64,000 nt of DNA, from NCBI GenBank assembly GCA_013824715.1, contig PNOH01000004.1:84824-148823 (forward strand), in the 5' to 3' direction. The stretch is from Odoribacter sp. Its GTDB lineage: Bacteria > Bacteroidota > Bacteroidia > Bacteroidales > Prolixibacteraceae. This document shows positions 53,963 through 63,102 of this stretch, in pieces (the first letter of the stretch is position 1; each line of letters opens with the position of its first letter). The notes beneath the pieces are model-generated. The model ran no database searches. It saw only the letters and a program-made list of their open reading frames with translations, and was not told the DNA's origin. A program made the translations under genes and the position numbers.

Positions 53963-54613
53963 TTATTTATCTATGCCTTTTAACATCGGAACAAAGATAA
54001 AAGTTCCGTGAGACTCTTTGTAATATTCGGTTTCGCTGGTCTTTACCACCACGTACATAGTTTGTTTTTCACGTGGGCCCATGGGGATCACCATCCGTCC
54101 GCCAACTTTGAGTTGGGCGAGCAGTTCTTCAGGAACAGCAGGCGCTCCGGCGGTTATAATGATTTTATCGAATGGTCCGTAAGTTGGAAGCCCTTTGTAT
54201 CCATCGCCATAGAAAAATTTAGGATGATAGCCAATTTGGGGCAGTATTGACTGAGTTTTCAGATACAATTCGCGCTGACGCTCGATGGTGTAAACACTGG
54301 CTCCCATTTCAAGGAGAATGGCAGCCTGATAACCTGAACCGGTACCAACTTCAAGGATTTTATCAAACCGCTCGACCTGTAAAAGCTGAGTTTGTACACC
54401 TACGGTGTATGGTTGGCTGATTGTTTGACCTGCTCCAATCGGAAATGCCTGATCTTTGTAAGCGAACTGGGTAAAACTACTGTCCATAAACAGGTGCCGG
54501 GGCACTTTACCCATTGCTGCCAGTACTTTTTCGTCTCTGATACCTTTGATACGAATACCTTCCACCAATATTTTCCGTAAACCCTGATGTCGTAATGTAT
54601 CCTGAAAATCCAT
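53963..54613 (-). CDS. pcm: Protein-L-isoaspartate O-methyltransferase
   Basis: This 216-residue SAM-dependent enzyme methylates damaged isoaspartyl residues to start their repair. Motif I is ILEVGTGSGYQAAIL, preceded by AGQTISQPYTVG, and followed by IYTIERQRELY and IIITAGAPAVPEEL. The length matches PCMT. It stands alone, with a repeat-rich spacer after it and a divergent gene at 54750. Confidence 0.95.
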   Translation of the reverse strand: MDFQDTLRHQGLRKILVEGIRIKGIRDEKVLAAMGKVPRHLFMDSSFTQFAYKDQAFPIGAGQTISQPYTVGVQTQLLQVERFDKILEVGTGSGYQAAILLEMGASVYTIERQRELYLKTQSILPQIGYHPKFFYGDGYKGLPTYGPFDKIIITAGAPAVPEELLAQLKVGGRMVIPMGPREKQTMYVVVKTSETEYYKESHGTFIFVPMLKGIDK

Positions 54614-54749
54614 GTAAAATCCTTTTTTTCAAAATTAGCCAAATATAAGTTCGAAACGATTTCCTGAGGCGCTCAATATTAACAATCGAAGTTGAAAAGT
54701 ATTTTGATCGGCAATATTACAACTTTTAATTTATTCCTATTTTGCAGGT

Positions 54750-55592
54750 ATGATTAAACTTGGAATTTTTGGTGATGAAACTACCAGTCCGGAACTTCTG
54801 GAACAGTTGAAAACAATGCGCGGAACGGAAGTTACCGGTGTATATTACTCTGGAAATGCACCCGTGCCCGATGGCTTTGTTGAACTGACAAGTCCAATCG
54901 GATTGATGGACATTTCGGATGCCATTCTTATCCAGAGTGATAAAACTATCAGTTGTGAACTGATCAGATTGATATTGCGCAAGAGCAAACACATGTACCT
55001 GAAAACAATTCCGAACCTGAATATCAAAGAAATAAAAGATCTGATTGATCTGGAAAAAGAAGCCGGGATCGTTACTTTCATCTATAATCCATTCAATTAC
55101 ATTCCTTACTTTGATCCATTCACCAATAAATTCGAAAAACCACTTCTGATTAATTTGAGAACGTGTTTCGAAAGCGCTTCTATAAAGCCTTCACACGAAT
55201 TGTTGCTCCTGATAACCGCCTTGAACCGCGTTGTTCAAAGTAATTTCAAAAAACTGGAAATATTCGGAATGAAAGAATCTGGTTCGCCGATTATTTTAAA
55301 CCTTCGTATCGAATATGAAAACGGGAGTGTAATAAATCTGACCATTACTCAGGAAAAGATACCAGGTAATTGTGAAATTTTTGAACCTACAAAAAGAACC
55401 AAATTTGAATTCCAAACACCTCTGTATATTTTATACCCCTATTTAAATCAGGAATATGCAGCCATCGGTAATTTCATCCGGTTGATTCAAGATCAGGATA
55501 AAAAGGGCGGTTCCTTTGATAACCTCCTCAATGGCGTTCAGATTGTGCATGAAATAAGGACCCATCTGCGTTTTAAAGAGATCGATTTTTAG
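54750..55592 (+). CDS. Hypothetical Rossmann-like (Gfo/Idh/MocA-like) protein
   Basis: The 280 residues follow a pattern like Gfo/Idh oxidoreductases. The first strand is MIKLGIFGDE, then TGVYYSGN, AILIQSD in place of the usual cofactor-region Asp, and MYLKTIPNLNIKE in the position of the EKP motif. The canonical GxGxxG and EKP signatures are missing, so cofactor binding and catalysis are doubtful. It lies 83 nt before the sugar transferase gene on the same strand and may act in the same glycan pathway. Confidence 0.6.
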   Translation: MIKLGIFGDETTSPELLEQLKTMRGTEVTGVYYSGNAPVPDGFVELTSPIGLMDISDAILIQSDKTISCELIRLILRKSKHMYLKTIPNLNIKEIKDLIDLEKEAGIVTFIYNPFNYIPYFDPFTNKFEKPLLINLRTCFESASIKPSHELLLLITALNRVVQSNFKKLEIFGMKESGSPIILNLRIEYENGSVINLTITQEKIPGNCEIFEPTKRTKFEFQTPLYILYPYLNQEYAAIGNFIRLIQDQDKKGGSFDNLLNGVQIVHEIRTHLRFKEIDF

Positions 55593-55675
55593 CAATTTAA
55601 ATCTATTTTTGCCGCAATATTTTTAAAATTGATGCGTTCGTTGATTACATACGTAATCAGGACCAAACCTTTCTT

Positions 55676-57091
55676 ATGCATAAAAATTTACAAGTTGCCA
55701 GGTATCTGGGTTTCGATATTATTGCGGCCTTAATTAGCTGGACTTTATTTTATTCTTACCGAAAGCTATACATCGAACCAATCAAATTTGGATACGATAT
55801 TCCACTTGAATTCACCAGGCAATTTTATCTGGCATTGATTTTCATTCCTGCGTTTTGGATTACCCTTTATTACATTACCGGCCAGTATTCATACATCTAT
55901 CGTAAATCGAGACTTCTCGAACTGGGCAAAACTGCCATCACTTCAATTGCTGGAGTCACTGTTATCTTTTTTCTTCTGCTCCTGAACGACTGGGTTCCCG
56001 ATTACCGGAAGTACTATAACCTGTATTTTGCATTACTCAGTTTGCATTTCAGTTTTACCTATCTGTTCAGGCTGATTCTTACCACACGCACCATTCATCG
56101 CATTCACCGGCGTATTATTGGATTTAACACCATTGTGATTGGGGCAAACGAAAAAGCAGTTCGTTTGGTCGAAGATATGATAACTCAAAAACGAACGGCA
56201 GGAAATAAAATTATCGGTTTTCTAACGGTTGATGAACTTGAAACCTATCCTCTGGGGAAATATGCCCCTAATCTTGGATCATATAAAAACCTTCAGAAAG
56301 TGATCAACGATTATGAAGTGGAGGAAATCATCATTGCCATCGAATCCTCGGAGCATAAACTGTTGAGCGAAATCCTGATTTTGCTGGAAAACCGGACACA
56401 TACCGTATGGGGAATCCCTGATTTATTCGATATTCTTAGCAATCAAGCTAAGACCAACACCATTTTCGGCAGTACCCTACTCAAAATATCGAATGGACTG
56501 ATGCCAGTCTGGCAGGAAAACATCAAACGATTGCTCGATGTGATCGTTTCTATTTTGGCATTAATTATCTTTTCACCGGTTTTTATCGGATTGGCAATTG
56601 CTATAAGAATGAATTCGAAGGGCCCGGTTTTTTACAATCAGGAACGGGTCGGAAAGTTTGGAAAACCGTTTACCATATACAAATTGCGGACAATGGTCAA
56701 CGACGCCGAAACAAATGGCCCACTTCTTTCAAGTTCTGATGATAACCGGATTACTTCAATCGGACAGTTTATGCGCCGGACTCATTTGGACGAAATCCCT
56801 CAGTTTCTCAATGTTATCAAGGGCGAGATGTCTTTGGTCGGTCCACGCCCGGAGCGAAAATACTATATTGATCAAATTTCGGTGAAAGCGCCTTACATCA
56901 CTCATTTGCAGAAAGTAAGACCTGGCATTACTTCGTGGGGGCAGGTCAAATACGGGTATGCGTCGAATGTTGATGAGATGGTCGAACGGTTACAGTACGA
57001 CATGGTTTACCTGAAAAACATTTCGCTGTACGTCGATTTCAAAATCCTGATCTATACCATCATGGAGGTTGTAAAAGGAAAAGGGGTATAA
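55676..57091 (+). CDS. Polyprenyl-phosphate sugar-phosphate transferase (WcaJ/EpsE-like)
   Basis: This 471-residue membrane enzyme begins exopolysaccharide repeat assembly by moving a sugar phosphate to undecaprenyl phosphate. Four N-terminal helices and a CoA-binding-like Rossmann domain (about 150-250) are followed by a fifth helix (about 287-310). The cytoplasmic catalytic domain has FYNQERVGKFGKPFTIYKLR, RRTHLDEIPQF and GEMSLVGPRPER. This is the full PHPT form. A -7 element (TATTTTTG, 55604-55611) lies upstream. Other glycan genes are not nearby. Confidence 0.93.
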   Translation: MHKNLQVARYLGFDIIAALISWTLFYSYRKLYIEPIKFGYDIPLEFTRQFYLALIFIPAFWITLYYITGQYSYIYRKSRLLELGKTAITSIAGVTVIFFLLLLNDWVPDYRKYYNLYFALLSLHFSFTYLFRLILTTRTIHRIHRRIIGFNTIVIGANEKAVRLVEDMITQKRTAGNKIIGFLTVDELETYPLGKYAPNLGSYKNLQKVINDYEVEEIIIAIESSEHKLLSEILILLENRTHTVWGIPDLFDILSNQAKTNTIFGSTLLKISNGLMPVWQENIKRLLDVIVSILALIIFSPVFIGLAIAIRMNSKGPVFYNQERVGKFGKPFTIYKLRTMVNDAETNGPLLSSSDDNRITSIGQFMRRTHLDEIPQFLNVIKGEMSLVGPRPERKYYIDQISVKAPYITHLQKVRPGITSWGQVKYGYASNVDEMVERLQYDMVYLKNISLYVDFKILIYTIMEVVKGKGV

Positions 57092-57096
57092 AAAGT

Positions 57097-57213
57097 CGCA
57101 GTGTTCAGTCTCAGTGTTCAGTCGCAGTAATCAGATTAATACATTCAACCAATCAGTCCTTCAGTAATTCAGTCCTTCAGTAATTCAGTCCTTCAGTAAT
57201 TCAGTCCTTCAGT
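57097..57213. repeat. Tandem repeat, 16-bp unit
   Basis: The unit CAGTCCTTCAGTAATT occurs 3.75 times at 57154-57213. Diverged CAGTGTTCAGT units precede it from 57097. It fills the space between two converging genes, ending just before the DUF4294 stop. Confidence 0.85.
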
Positions 57214-57214
57214 C

Positions 57215-57802
57215 CTAAATCAGCCCTGCTTCAATATACATGATAATTTGTTCGATTTGGCGATCTTCTCCCCAGGGATCGTATTTAGCTTTCAAATTAT
57301 TGCCAAAAATGCGGGCAACCCCTTGCCAGAATATTGCCGAAACATCGCCCTTTAATTCATGGATAAGATCATACGAAACTTTACTGGTTTCACGGTCAAT
57401 AAGTTTAATGAGGATCCGTCCATCATTGATTGACATTTTTTTTAAGGTGGCTCCGTATTTATTCATTAATTCATCTTCAGCTTTCCGGATGTAAACGCGA
57501 CGATCCCTTCCCCTTGCATCAGGCGGAACTTCCAGTTCGTATTTTCTCAATAATGCGGCAGCTTCTTTGGCATAAGGCAATACTTTTTTTACACGCATCA
57601 CCATCCTCCAGTATTGCTGGTCATCGAACTTTTTCCTGAATTTTTTTTCGTTGTAAACGTTTACTGCTGAAAGATTAAAATGCGGCAAAGTGTCGCCATC
57701 AACAACCACGATTGAATCATGATGAGCTAATAATGGCTTTTGTGCCGGCGAAGCAAAAGCATAAAACAAACAGATCAGGATCAAAAAAAAAGATTGTTTC
57801 AT
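57215..57802 (-). CDS. DUF4294-family secreted protein
   Basis: The 195 residues begin with a signal peptide (ILICLFYAFASPAQK). The DUF4294 core has VDGDTLPHFNLSAVNVY, FDDQQYWRMVMRVKKVLPYAKEA and KYDPWGEDRQIEQIIMYIE. The family is conserved in Bacteroidota and has no assigned role. It faces the tandem repeat and converges with the sugar transferase gene. Confidence 0.88.
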   Translation of the reverse strand: MKQSFFLILICLFYAFASPAQKPLLAHHDSIVVVDGDTLPHFNLSAVNVYNEKKFRKKFDDQQYWRMVMRVKKVLPYAKEAAALLRKYELEVPPDARGRDRRVYIRKAEDELMNKYGATLKKMSINDGRILIKLIDRETSKVSYDLIHELKGDVSAIFWQGVARIFGNNLKAKYDPWGEDRQIEQIIMYIEAGLI

Positions 57803-57892
57803 AAGCGCTGCAATCTTCGGTAAAGATACGGATATGTTATAAAACTGATACGATTAAAAAACAGTTTACGATTTCCTGAGGTTCAATGTTTG

Positions 57893-57900
57893 TATCTTTG
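57893..57900 (+). promoter_or_regulatory. -7 promoter element of arcA
   Basis: TATCTTTG, a perfect match, 20 nt before the ATG. The -33 element is weak. Confidence 0.45.
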
Positions 57901-57920
57901 CAGGGCAAAAAAGAAAAATT

Positions 57921-59189
57921 ATGCAGACCAATCAAAAAATAAAAATTGATGTTTGTTCGGAATTTGGCCAGTTAGAGGGAGTTATTATTCACACGCCAGG
58001 ACAGGAAGTGGAAGAAATGACGCCTGAAAATGCTGAACGGGCGTTATACAGCGACATCCTGAACCTATCGGTTGCTGCTGATGAGTATTCAATTTTTAAG
58101 GGTGTGCTAAATAAGGTTGCCCAAACTTTTGAAGTCAAAGATTTGCTTTCGGATATACTTCAGAATGACGAGGTTAAATCATCTTTACTGAAAGAAATCT
58201 GCTTTAGCGAAGGGGCAATGGATATTTTCCCGGCGCTGATGGAACAACATGCCGCAGATCTTTCGCGCCAGCTTATTCAGGGTGTTTTTCTTGAAAGGAA
58301 CAACCTCACCCGATTTTTAAGCCAGGAACGCTTCAGTCTTCGGCCACTGCATAACTTTCTGTTTACCCGCGATGCTTGCATGACGTTTGGAAATGAAGTG
58401 CTGATTGGCAAAATGGCAAGTAAAGTTCGCGACCGCGAGGCCGTAATTATGAATGCGATATTCAACAATCATCCATTACTCGAAACAACCACGATCAATC
58501 CCAATACCCCGGAAAATATTCTGAATTTCCCCGGTATTTCGATCGAAGGAGGCGACTTTCAGGTTGGCCGTGAGGATGTTCTGGTTATCGGGACCGGAAT
58601 TCGTACCAGCACGCATGGCATTGACTTTATTCTTGAAAACATCAAGGCTAAAAAAAGCGGGATGCAACACATCCTGATCCAGGAATTACCCGACGCTCCC
58701 GAATCATTCATCCATCTGGATATGGTTTTTACATTTATGGATGTGGATGCCTGCATGGTTTATGAGCCGCTGATTATGGGTACCAATCGCTTTCACACGA
58801 TTCATATCCGGGTTGAAAATGGGAAAGTAATAGATATTCGCGAACAGAAAAACCTGCCCAAAGCGCTCAAAAAACTGGGTATTGATATGGATCCGATTCA
58901 GTGCGGCGGAGGAATTGACAGTTGGACACAGGAGCGGGAACAATGGCACAGCGGCGCTAATTTTCTGGCATTTGCACCGGGCAAGGTCATTGGTTACGAA
59001 CGCAATATTCACACCATCGGTCAACTCAGTCAAAAAGGATTTCAAATTATTACTGCCCGGGATCTGCTTAGTGGAATTTGCGAAATTCCGGATGGAAAAT
59101 GTGTCATAACTATTCCCGGATCGGAGCTTGCCCGTGGCGGCGGTGGCGCCAGGTGTATGTCTATGCCCATCAGGAGAAAAAAAATCTAG
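57921..59189 (+). CDS. arcA: Arginine deiminase
   Basis: This 422-residue guanidine-group hydrolase converts arginine to citrulline and ammonia. The N-terminal signature is EFGQLEGVIIHTPGQEVEEM. Catalytic parts are FTRDACMTFGN, SIEGGDFQV (Asp), HLDMVFTFMD (His) and the nucleophile Cys in GGGARCMSMPI at the C-terminus. Length is that of bacterial ADI. No carbamate kinase or ornithine transferase gene adjoins, so it may feed nitrogen to the glnN/gdhA circuit or counter acid, rather than act in a full ADI pathway. Confidence 0.9.
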   Translation: MQTNQKIKIDVCSEFGQLEGVIIHTPGQEVEEMTPENAERALYSDILNLSVAADEYSIFKGVLNKVAQTFEVKDLLSDILQNDEVKSSLLKEICFSEGAMDIFPALMEQHAADLSRQLIQGVFLERNNLTRFLSQERFSLRPLHNFLFTRDACMTFGNEVLIGKMASKVRDREAVIMNAIFNNHPLLETTTINPNTPENILNFPGISIEGGDFQVGREDVLVIGTGIRTSTHGIDFILENIKAKKSGMQHILIQELPDAPESFIHLDMVFTFMDVDACMVYEPLIMGTNRFHTIHIRVENGKVIDIREQKNLPKALKKLGIDMDPIQCGGGIDSWTQEREQWHSGANFLAFAPGKVIGYERNIHTIGQLSQKGFQIITARDLLSGICEIPDGKCVITIPGSELARGGGGARCMSMPIRRKKI

Positions 59190-59283
59190 TTATTTACGAT
59201 TTTATTATTTACGATTGACTATTTATTTGGAACTGACAGCATTTAAATCGTAAATAGTAAATGGTATAATAGTAAATAGACGA
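59190..59283. repeat. AT-rich spacer with TTTACGATT-type words
   Basis: Repeats of TTTACGATT and AATCGTAAA form an imperfect inverted repeat between arcA and the methylase gene. The words match those at 53776-53962. Confidence 0.5.
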
Positions 59284-59284
59284 T

Positions 59285-59818
59285 ATGCGTAAATTAAAGA
59301 ATTCTGAACTCGACCGCCTGTCGGTTAACGAATATAACGAAGTTGCCAAAACTCCGATAACTGTTGTTTTGGATAATATCAGGAGTTGTAATAACATCGG
59401 CTCGTTGTTTCGTACTTCTGATGCTTTATTGATTGAAAAGCTGATGTTGTGTGGAATTACAGCAACCCCTCCAAATACTGAAATTCACAAGACAGCGCTT
59501 GATGCTGAGAAATCAGTCCCGTGGGAGTATTTTGCTGAAACAGAAGCCGCTATTTTAAAGCTTCGGGAAAGCGGTTATCGGGTTTTCGCCGTCGAGCAGG
59601 TTGAAAACAGCATCATGTTGCCCGATTTTACTCCCGAAGAAGGTCAAAAACTCGCGCTCGTTTTTGGTAATGAGGTGAAAGGTGTTCAGCAATCGGTGGT
59701 AAATATTTGCGACGGGGCCATTGAAATTCCGCAATACGGCACCAAACATTCGTTCAATATTTCGGTAAGCGCCGGTATTGTTTTGTGGGATATAGTTTAC
59801 AAGATTAGAAATTCTTAA
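59285..59818 (+). CDS. TrmH/SpoU-family RNA 2'-O-methyltransferase
   Basis: This 177-residue knotted SAM enzyme has motif 1 NNIGSLFRTSDAL (catalytic Arg), motif 2 LVFGNEVKGV and motif 3 IEIPQYGTKHSFNISVSAGI. It is the short form without an N-terminal substrate-binding domain, as in the TrmL/TrmH group, so tRNA is the likely target. It overlaps the 3' end of the converging M23 peptidase gene by 14 nt. Confidence 0.92.
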   Translation: MRKLKNSELDRLSVNEYNEVAKTPITVVLDNIRSCNNIGSLFRTSDALLIEKLMLCGITATPPNTEIHKTALDAEKSVPWEYFAETEAAILKLRESGYRVFAVEQVENSIMLPDFTPEEGQKLALVFGNEVKGVQQSVVNICDGAIEIPQYGTKHSFNISVSAGIVLWDIVYKIRNS

Positions 59819-61085
59819 TCGCCATAAGCCTGGTCATCATCGAATCCTTCAGCGCCGTATATTCTTTCATATTCTTTTCAAATACCGGTTCGGTTGGCGG
59901 CGATTTGATGGTTAGTGGGTTAACAGGTGAGCCGTTCATGAAAACACGAAAATCGAGATGCGGACCAGAAGACAGTCCGGTAGTTCCAACATAACCAATA
60001 ACTTCTCCCTGACGGACTCTTTTTCCAACACCTATTCCCTGAGCAAATTTACTTAGGTGCATGTAGCTGGTCGTATATAAAGAATTGTGTTTTACTTTCA
60101 GGTAATTTCCACCTCCGGCTGCCTGATAGGCTTTTGCCACTATAGTGCCATCGCCGATTGAAAGGACAGGTGTCCCGGTTGGCGCGGCATAGTCCACGCC
60201 ATGATGAGGCCTGTAAATTTTCAGTACAGGATGGAACCTTGCATTTGAGAATTGTGAACTGATGCGGTTGAATTTCAATGGCGCTTTCAGGAAAGCTTTT
60301 TTCAGGCTTTTACCCTTATCGTCAAAGTAACTTTCTTCGTTGTTTTGGGTGAAATGGAAGGCATAAAAATCTTCTTTGGCATGTACAAACTGGGCCGCAA
60401 AAATACGTCCGGTTCCAATAGACTTCCCGTAAACAAAATCTTCTTCAAAAATTATCCTGAATTTATCGCCTTTCTGAATTCCAAAGAAGTCGATGCTCCA
60501 CTGGTAAATTTCCGACAGGTTCATAATCAGCTCCCGGTCGAGCGCCTGTGCTGCCATTGCGTTCCATAACGATGAAGTGATAACCCCACTGGCAGTTTTA
60601 ACCATCGTAACAATAGGTTTCTTCTCTTTATAGATGCGAAGACTGTCACTTAACTGGAAAACCACGTAGTCAACTTTATTGATCTCATAAATGAAGTATT
60701 CAATCTTCGACGAATCCTTTTTATTTTTAAAGAAGTAGAAGGGATTATTCACTTTCATCTTTCTGACGTCAAATATAAGAACCGATTTTTTTGAGATTTC
60801 ATCAATCTTTGTCATCAGTATTCCTTGTTTACTAAGGATTTCTGAAAGGTTTTGGCCTGAGCGGACTTTTCCGGAAACAACATTAAATGAATCGACAGGT
60901 AGATTGAACAACATAACCGGTTCTGGTCGTTCAACCTCTTTTTCCCGGGCTAATTCCTTCATGATGCGCTTCGTTTCATATTGATCGTAAATGAAATAAG
61001 CAACTTGTAACAGCACGATGAATGAAACGATCCAAATGAGTATCCTTTTTAATCGCTGATATTTCTGTGGAATATAAATCTTCAT
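59805..61085 (-). CDS. M23-family peptidoglycan endopeptidase
   Basis: The 426-residue envelope protein is anchored by one N-terminal helix (about 13-32). The C-terminal LytM domain (about 285-395) has the zinc motif HHGVDYAAPTGTPV (HxxxD) and GPHLDFRVFMNG. In the last motif the second His of HxH is Asp. I recall this HLD variant in a MepM/YebA-like subgroup, so activity is likely retained, but a ligand change is possible. It would cut peptide cross-links in the cell wall. Confidence 0.9.
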   Translation of the reverse strand: MKIYIPQKYQRLKRILIWIVSFIVLLQVAYFIYDQYETKRIMKELAREKEVERPEPVMLFNLPVDSFNVVSGKVRSGQNLSEILSKQGILMTKIDEISKKSVLIFDVRKMKVNNPFYFFKNKKDSSKIEYFIYEINKVDYVVFQLSDSLRIYKEKKPIVTMVKTASGVITSSLWNAMAAQALDRELIMNLSEIYQWSIDFFGIQKGDKFRIIFEEDFVYGKSIGTGRIFAAQFVHAKEDFYAFHFTQNNEESYFDDKGKSLKKAFLKAPLKFNRISSQFSNARFHPVLKIYRPHHGVDYAAPTGTPVLSIGDGTIVAKAYQAAGGGNYLKVKHNSLYTTSYMHLSKFAQGIGVGKRVRQGEVIGYVGTTGLSSGPHLDFRVFMNGSPVNPLTIKSPPTEPVFEKNMKEYTALKDSMMTRLMAIKNF

Positions 61086-61116
61086 GGTTTTCTGATTTCT
61101 TTTTTAAACGTTACAG

Positions 61117-62007
61117 TCATCCTTTTATTTTGTCGAATCCCTGTCCATATACGCCCATCACACTGGCCATTGAGATAAAGGCCTCCGGGTCAATTTCTTT
61201 TACTTTTCTGAAAAGCATGCTGGTTTCCTTTTTGCGCACAACGGTTATTAAAACCTTCACGTCTTGTTGTGTAAACCAGCCCGTTCCATTAAGCACTGTT
61301 ACCCCGCGCATGGTCTCGTTTTTGATATAATCGGCAATCTCTTCGTATTTGGGCGAGAAAATAAATATTTGGGCCGAGGCATTCGAACCACTCAGAAAGG
61401 CATCGAGCGAGTAGGAAACCACAGCCATGGAAACAAATCCATAAACCATTTTATCGAGCGAATGCACCAGGAAATAGGATGAACCAATAATGATGACATC
61501 GCAATACATGATGATTCGTCCGGGACTGATATTCCGGTATTTGTTAATGATCATGGCAATAATGTCGGTCCCGCCGGTACTGCCTCCCCTTGAAAAGACA
61601 AGGCCAATTCCAACGCCTCCCAACATTCCACCCAATACTGCAGAAAGAAAATTGTCATTGATAATTGCCCCGGGAAACATGTCTTGAGGGATTGAGAATA
61701 AAACAGAAAGCACGCTCATGCTGAAAATGGTTTTTATACCAAAGCTTGCCCCGAGAACTTTCATGGCAATGGCCACCAAAACAATGTTTATGACAAAGAA
61801 GGTTAACCCGATCGGGATTTTAGTGCTGTAAAAAATTACCGCTGCCAAACCACTGATTCCACCACCTGTTATCTGTGCCGGAACTAAAAAAAGCGTCCAC
61901 GATAGGGCAAAAAGGGTTAATCCAAAGAGCATAATTACATAGTCTTTTATAACCAAACGGATATCGGGCTTTTTTACTCTGACCATTTTTTGCAGATTTA
62001 ATGCCAT
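61117..62007 (-). CDS. YitT-family membrane protein (DUF161 + DUF2179)
   Basis: About 296 residues from ATG 62007 (MALNLQKMVRVKKPDIR). A longer frame to 62088 adds a hydrophobic stretch not typical for the family. Five to six membrane helices are followed by a cytoplasmic DUF2179 domain (about 225-290: YEEIADYIKNETMRGVTVLNG and VLITVVRKKE). Conserved GGGISGLA and SRGGSTGGTDI loops are present. The family is widespread and of unknown function, with possible transport. It lies 32 nt before the M23 gene on the same strand. Confidence 0.88.
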   Translation of the reverse strand: MALNLQKMVRVKKPDIRLVIKDYVIMLFGLTLFALSWTLFLVPAQITGGGISGLAAVIFYSTKIPIGLTFFVINIVLVAIAMKVLGASFGIKTIFSMSVLSVLFSIPQDMFPGAIINDNFLSAVLGGMLGGVGIGLVFSRGGSTGGTDIIAMIINKYRNISPGRIIMYCDVIIIGSSYFLVHSLDKMVYGFVSMAVVSYSLDAFLSGSNASAQIFIFSPKYEEIADYIKNETMRGVTVLNGTGWFTQQDVKVLITVVRKKETSMLFRKVKEIDPEAFISMASVMGVYGQGFDKIKG

Positions 62008-62107
62008 ACAAAATAGGAATTTTATATTGAGCCGCAAAAAAACGGTCTTTAGGATTCCTATTTTATGTGAAAAATCAGTAGAGGGCATACTTAATGAAAA
62101 GATTACA

Positions 62108-62139
62108 TTGGAATTCCATCAACGATTTTCCTATTTTTG
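62108..62139 (+). promoter_or_regulatory. ispE promoter close to the start codon
   Basis: TTG (62108-62110), a 21-nt spacer and a perfect -7 TATTTTTG (62132-62139), then TTGA and the ATG of ispE. The transcript would begin at about the start codon. Confidence 0.6.
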
Positions 62140-62143
62140 TTGA

Positions 62144-62956
62144 ATGATTACTTTTCCAAACGCAAAAATAAACCTCGGGTTACATGTCACCGAAAAACGA
62201 CCGGATGGGTTTCATAATCTCGAAACCGTTTTCTTTCCGGTTGGTTGGTGCGATGCGCTGGAATTTGTCATAGCGGATAAATTTGAATTTGTCAGCAGTG
62301 GAATTGCCATTCCGGGAGATGCTGAAACCAATTTAGTCACCAAAGCATACCGTCTTCTGCAAAATGATTATGAATTACCGGAATTAAAAATCCATCTGCA
62401 CAAGCAAATTCCGTTTGGGGCCGGACTTGGAGGAGGTTCTTCGGATGGAGCATTTATGCTTCGTATGCTGAACAAGACGTTTAATTTAGGTTTGGCAGAA
62501 GAAATATTATTGAAGTATGCAGCCATTTTAGGAAGCGATTGTCCGTTTTTTATCCTGAATAAACCTGTTTATGCAACCGGAAGAGGCGAAATAATGGTGG
62601 AAACAGATGTTTGCCTTAACGGTATGTTCATATTGCTGGTCAAACCGCCGATCGAAGTTTCGACAGCAAAAGCTTTTCAATTTGTGGTTCCACAAAAATC
62701 AACAATTTCATTGCCTGAATTGCTGCGCTTTCCGGTTCAGGAATGGAAAGGCAAGGTGGTTAATCAGTTTGAACAACCTGTTTTCCAACAGTATCCCGAG
62801 CTTGGGGGCATCATGGAAAAGCTTTATGATTTGGGAGCGGTTTACGCATCCATGTCGGGCAGCGGATCGTGTGTTTATGGTCTTTTCAACGAGCTTCCGG
62901 TCAGCTACAAAAACCTGTTTCCCGCGCCATTCTTAACATTCAGCCAAAAAATATAA
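62144..62956 (+). CDS. ispE: 4-diphosphocytidyl-2-C-methyl-D-erythritol kinase
   Basis: This 270-residue GHMP kinase phosphorylates CDP-ME in the MEP route to isoprenoids. The N-terminus FPNAKINLGLHVTEKRPDGFH is diagnostic and fixes the start. The ATP-binding loop is PFGAGLGGGSSDGAFML, and the C-terminal motif is ASMSGSGSCVYGLF. It stands alone, with its promoter almost touching the ATG. Confidence 0.95.
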   Translation: MITFPNAKINLGLHVTEKRPDGFHNLETVFFPVGWCDALEFVIADKFEFVSSGIAIPGDAETNLVTKAYRLLQNDYELPELKIHLHKQIPFGAGLGGGSSDGAFMLRMLNKTFNLGLAEEILLKYAAILGSDCPFFILNKPVYATGRGEIMVETDVCLNGMFILLVKPPIEVSTAKAFQFVVPQKSTISLPELLRFPVQEWKGKVVNQFEQPVFQQYPELGGIMEKLYDLGAVYASMSGSGSCVYGLFNELPVSYKNLFPAPFLTFSQKI

Positions 62957-63102
62957 TTTCATTAAGATATATTTAAGATAAGTTTATCTTTTAATTAACT
63001 GTTGCGGAAGTAACTTTTAGAAGCTTTGCCTGTCTTAATAGTGAAAACAAATTAAACAGAAAACGACCGGTGAAAAAGTCCGGTGAAACAAACAATTAAA
63101 AG

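Noticed and set aside
59805..61085. M23 peptidase as inactive because HxH reads HLD
   Set aside because: The HxxxD site is intact and the HLD variant is, as far as I recall, common in a MepM-like subgroup, so loss of activity is not a sound claim.
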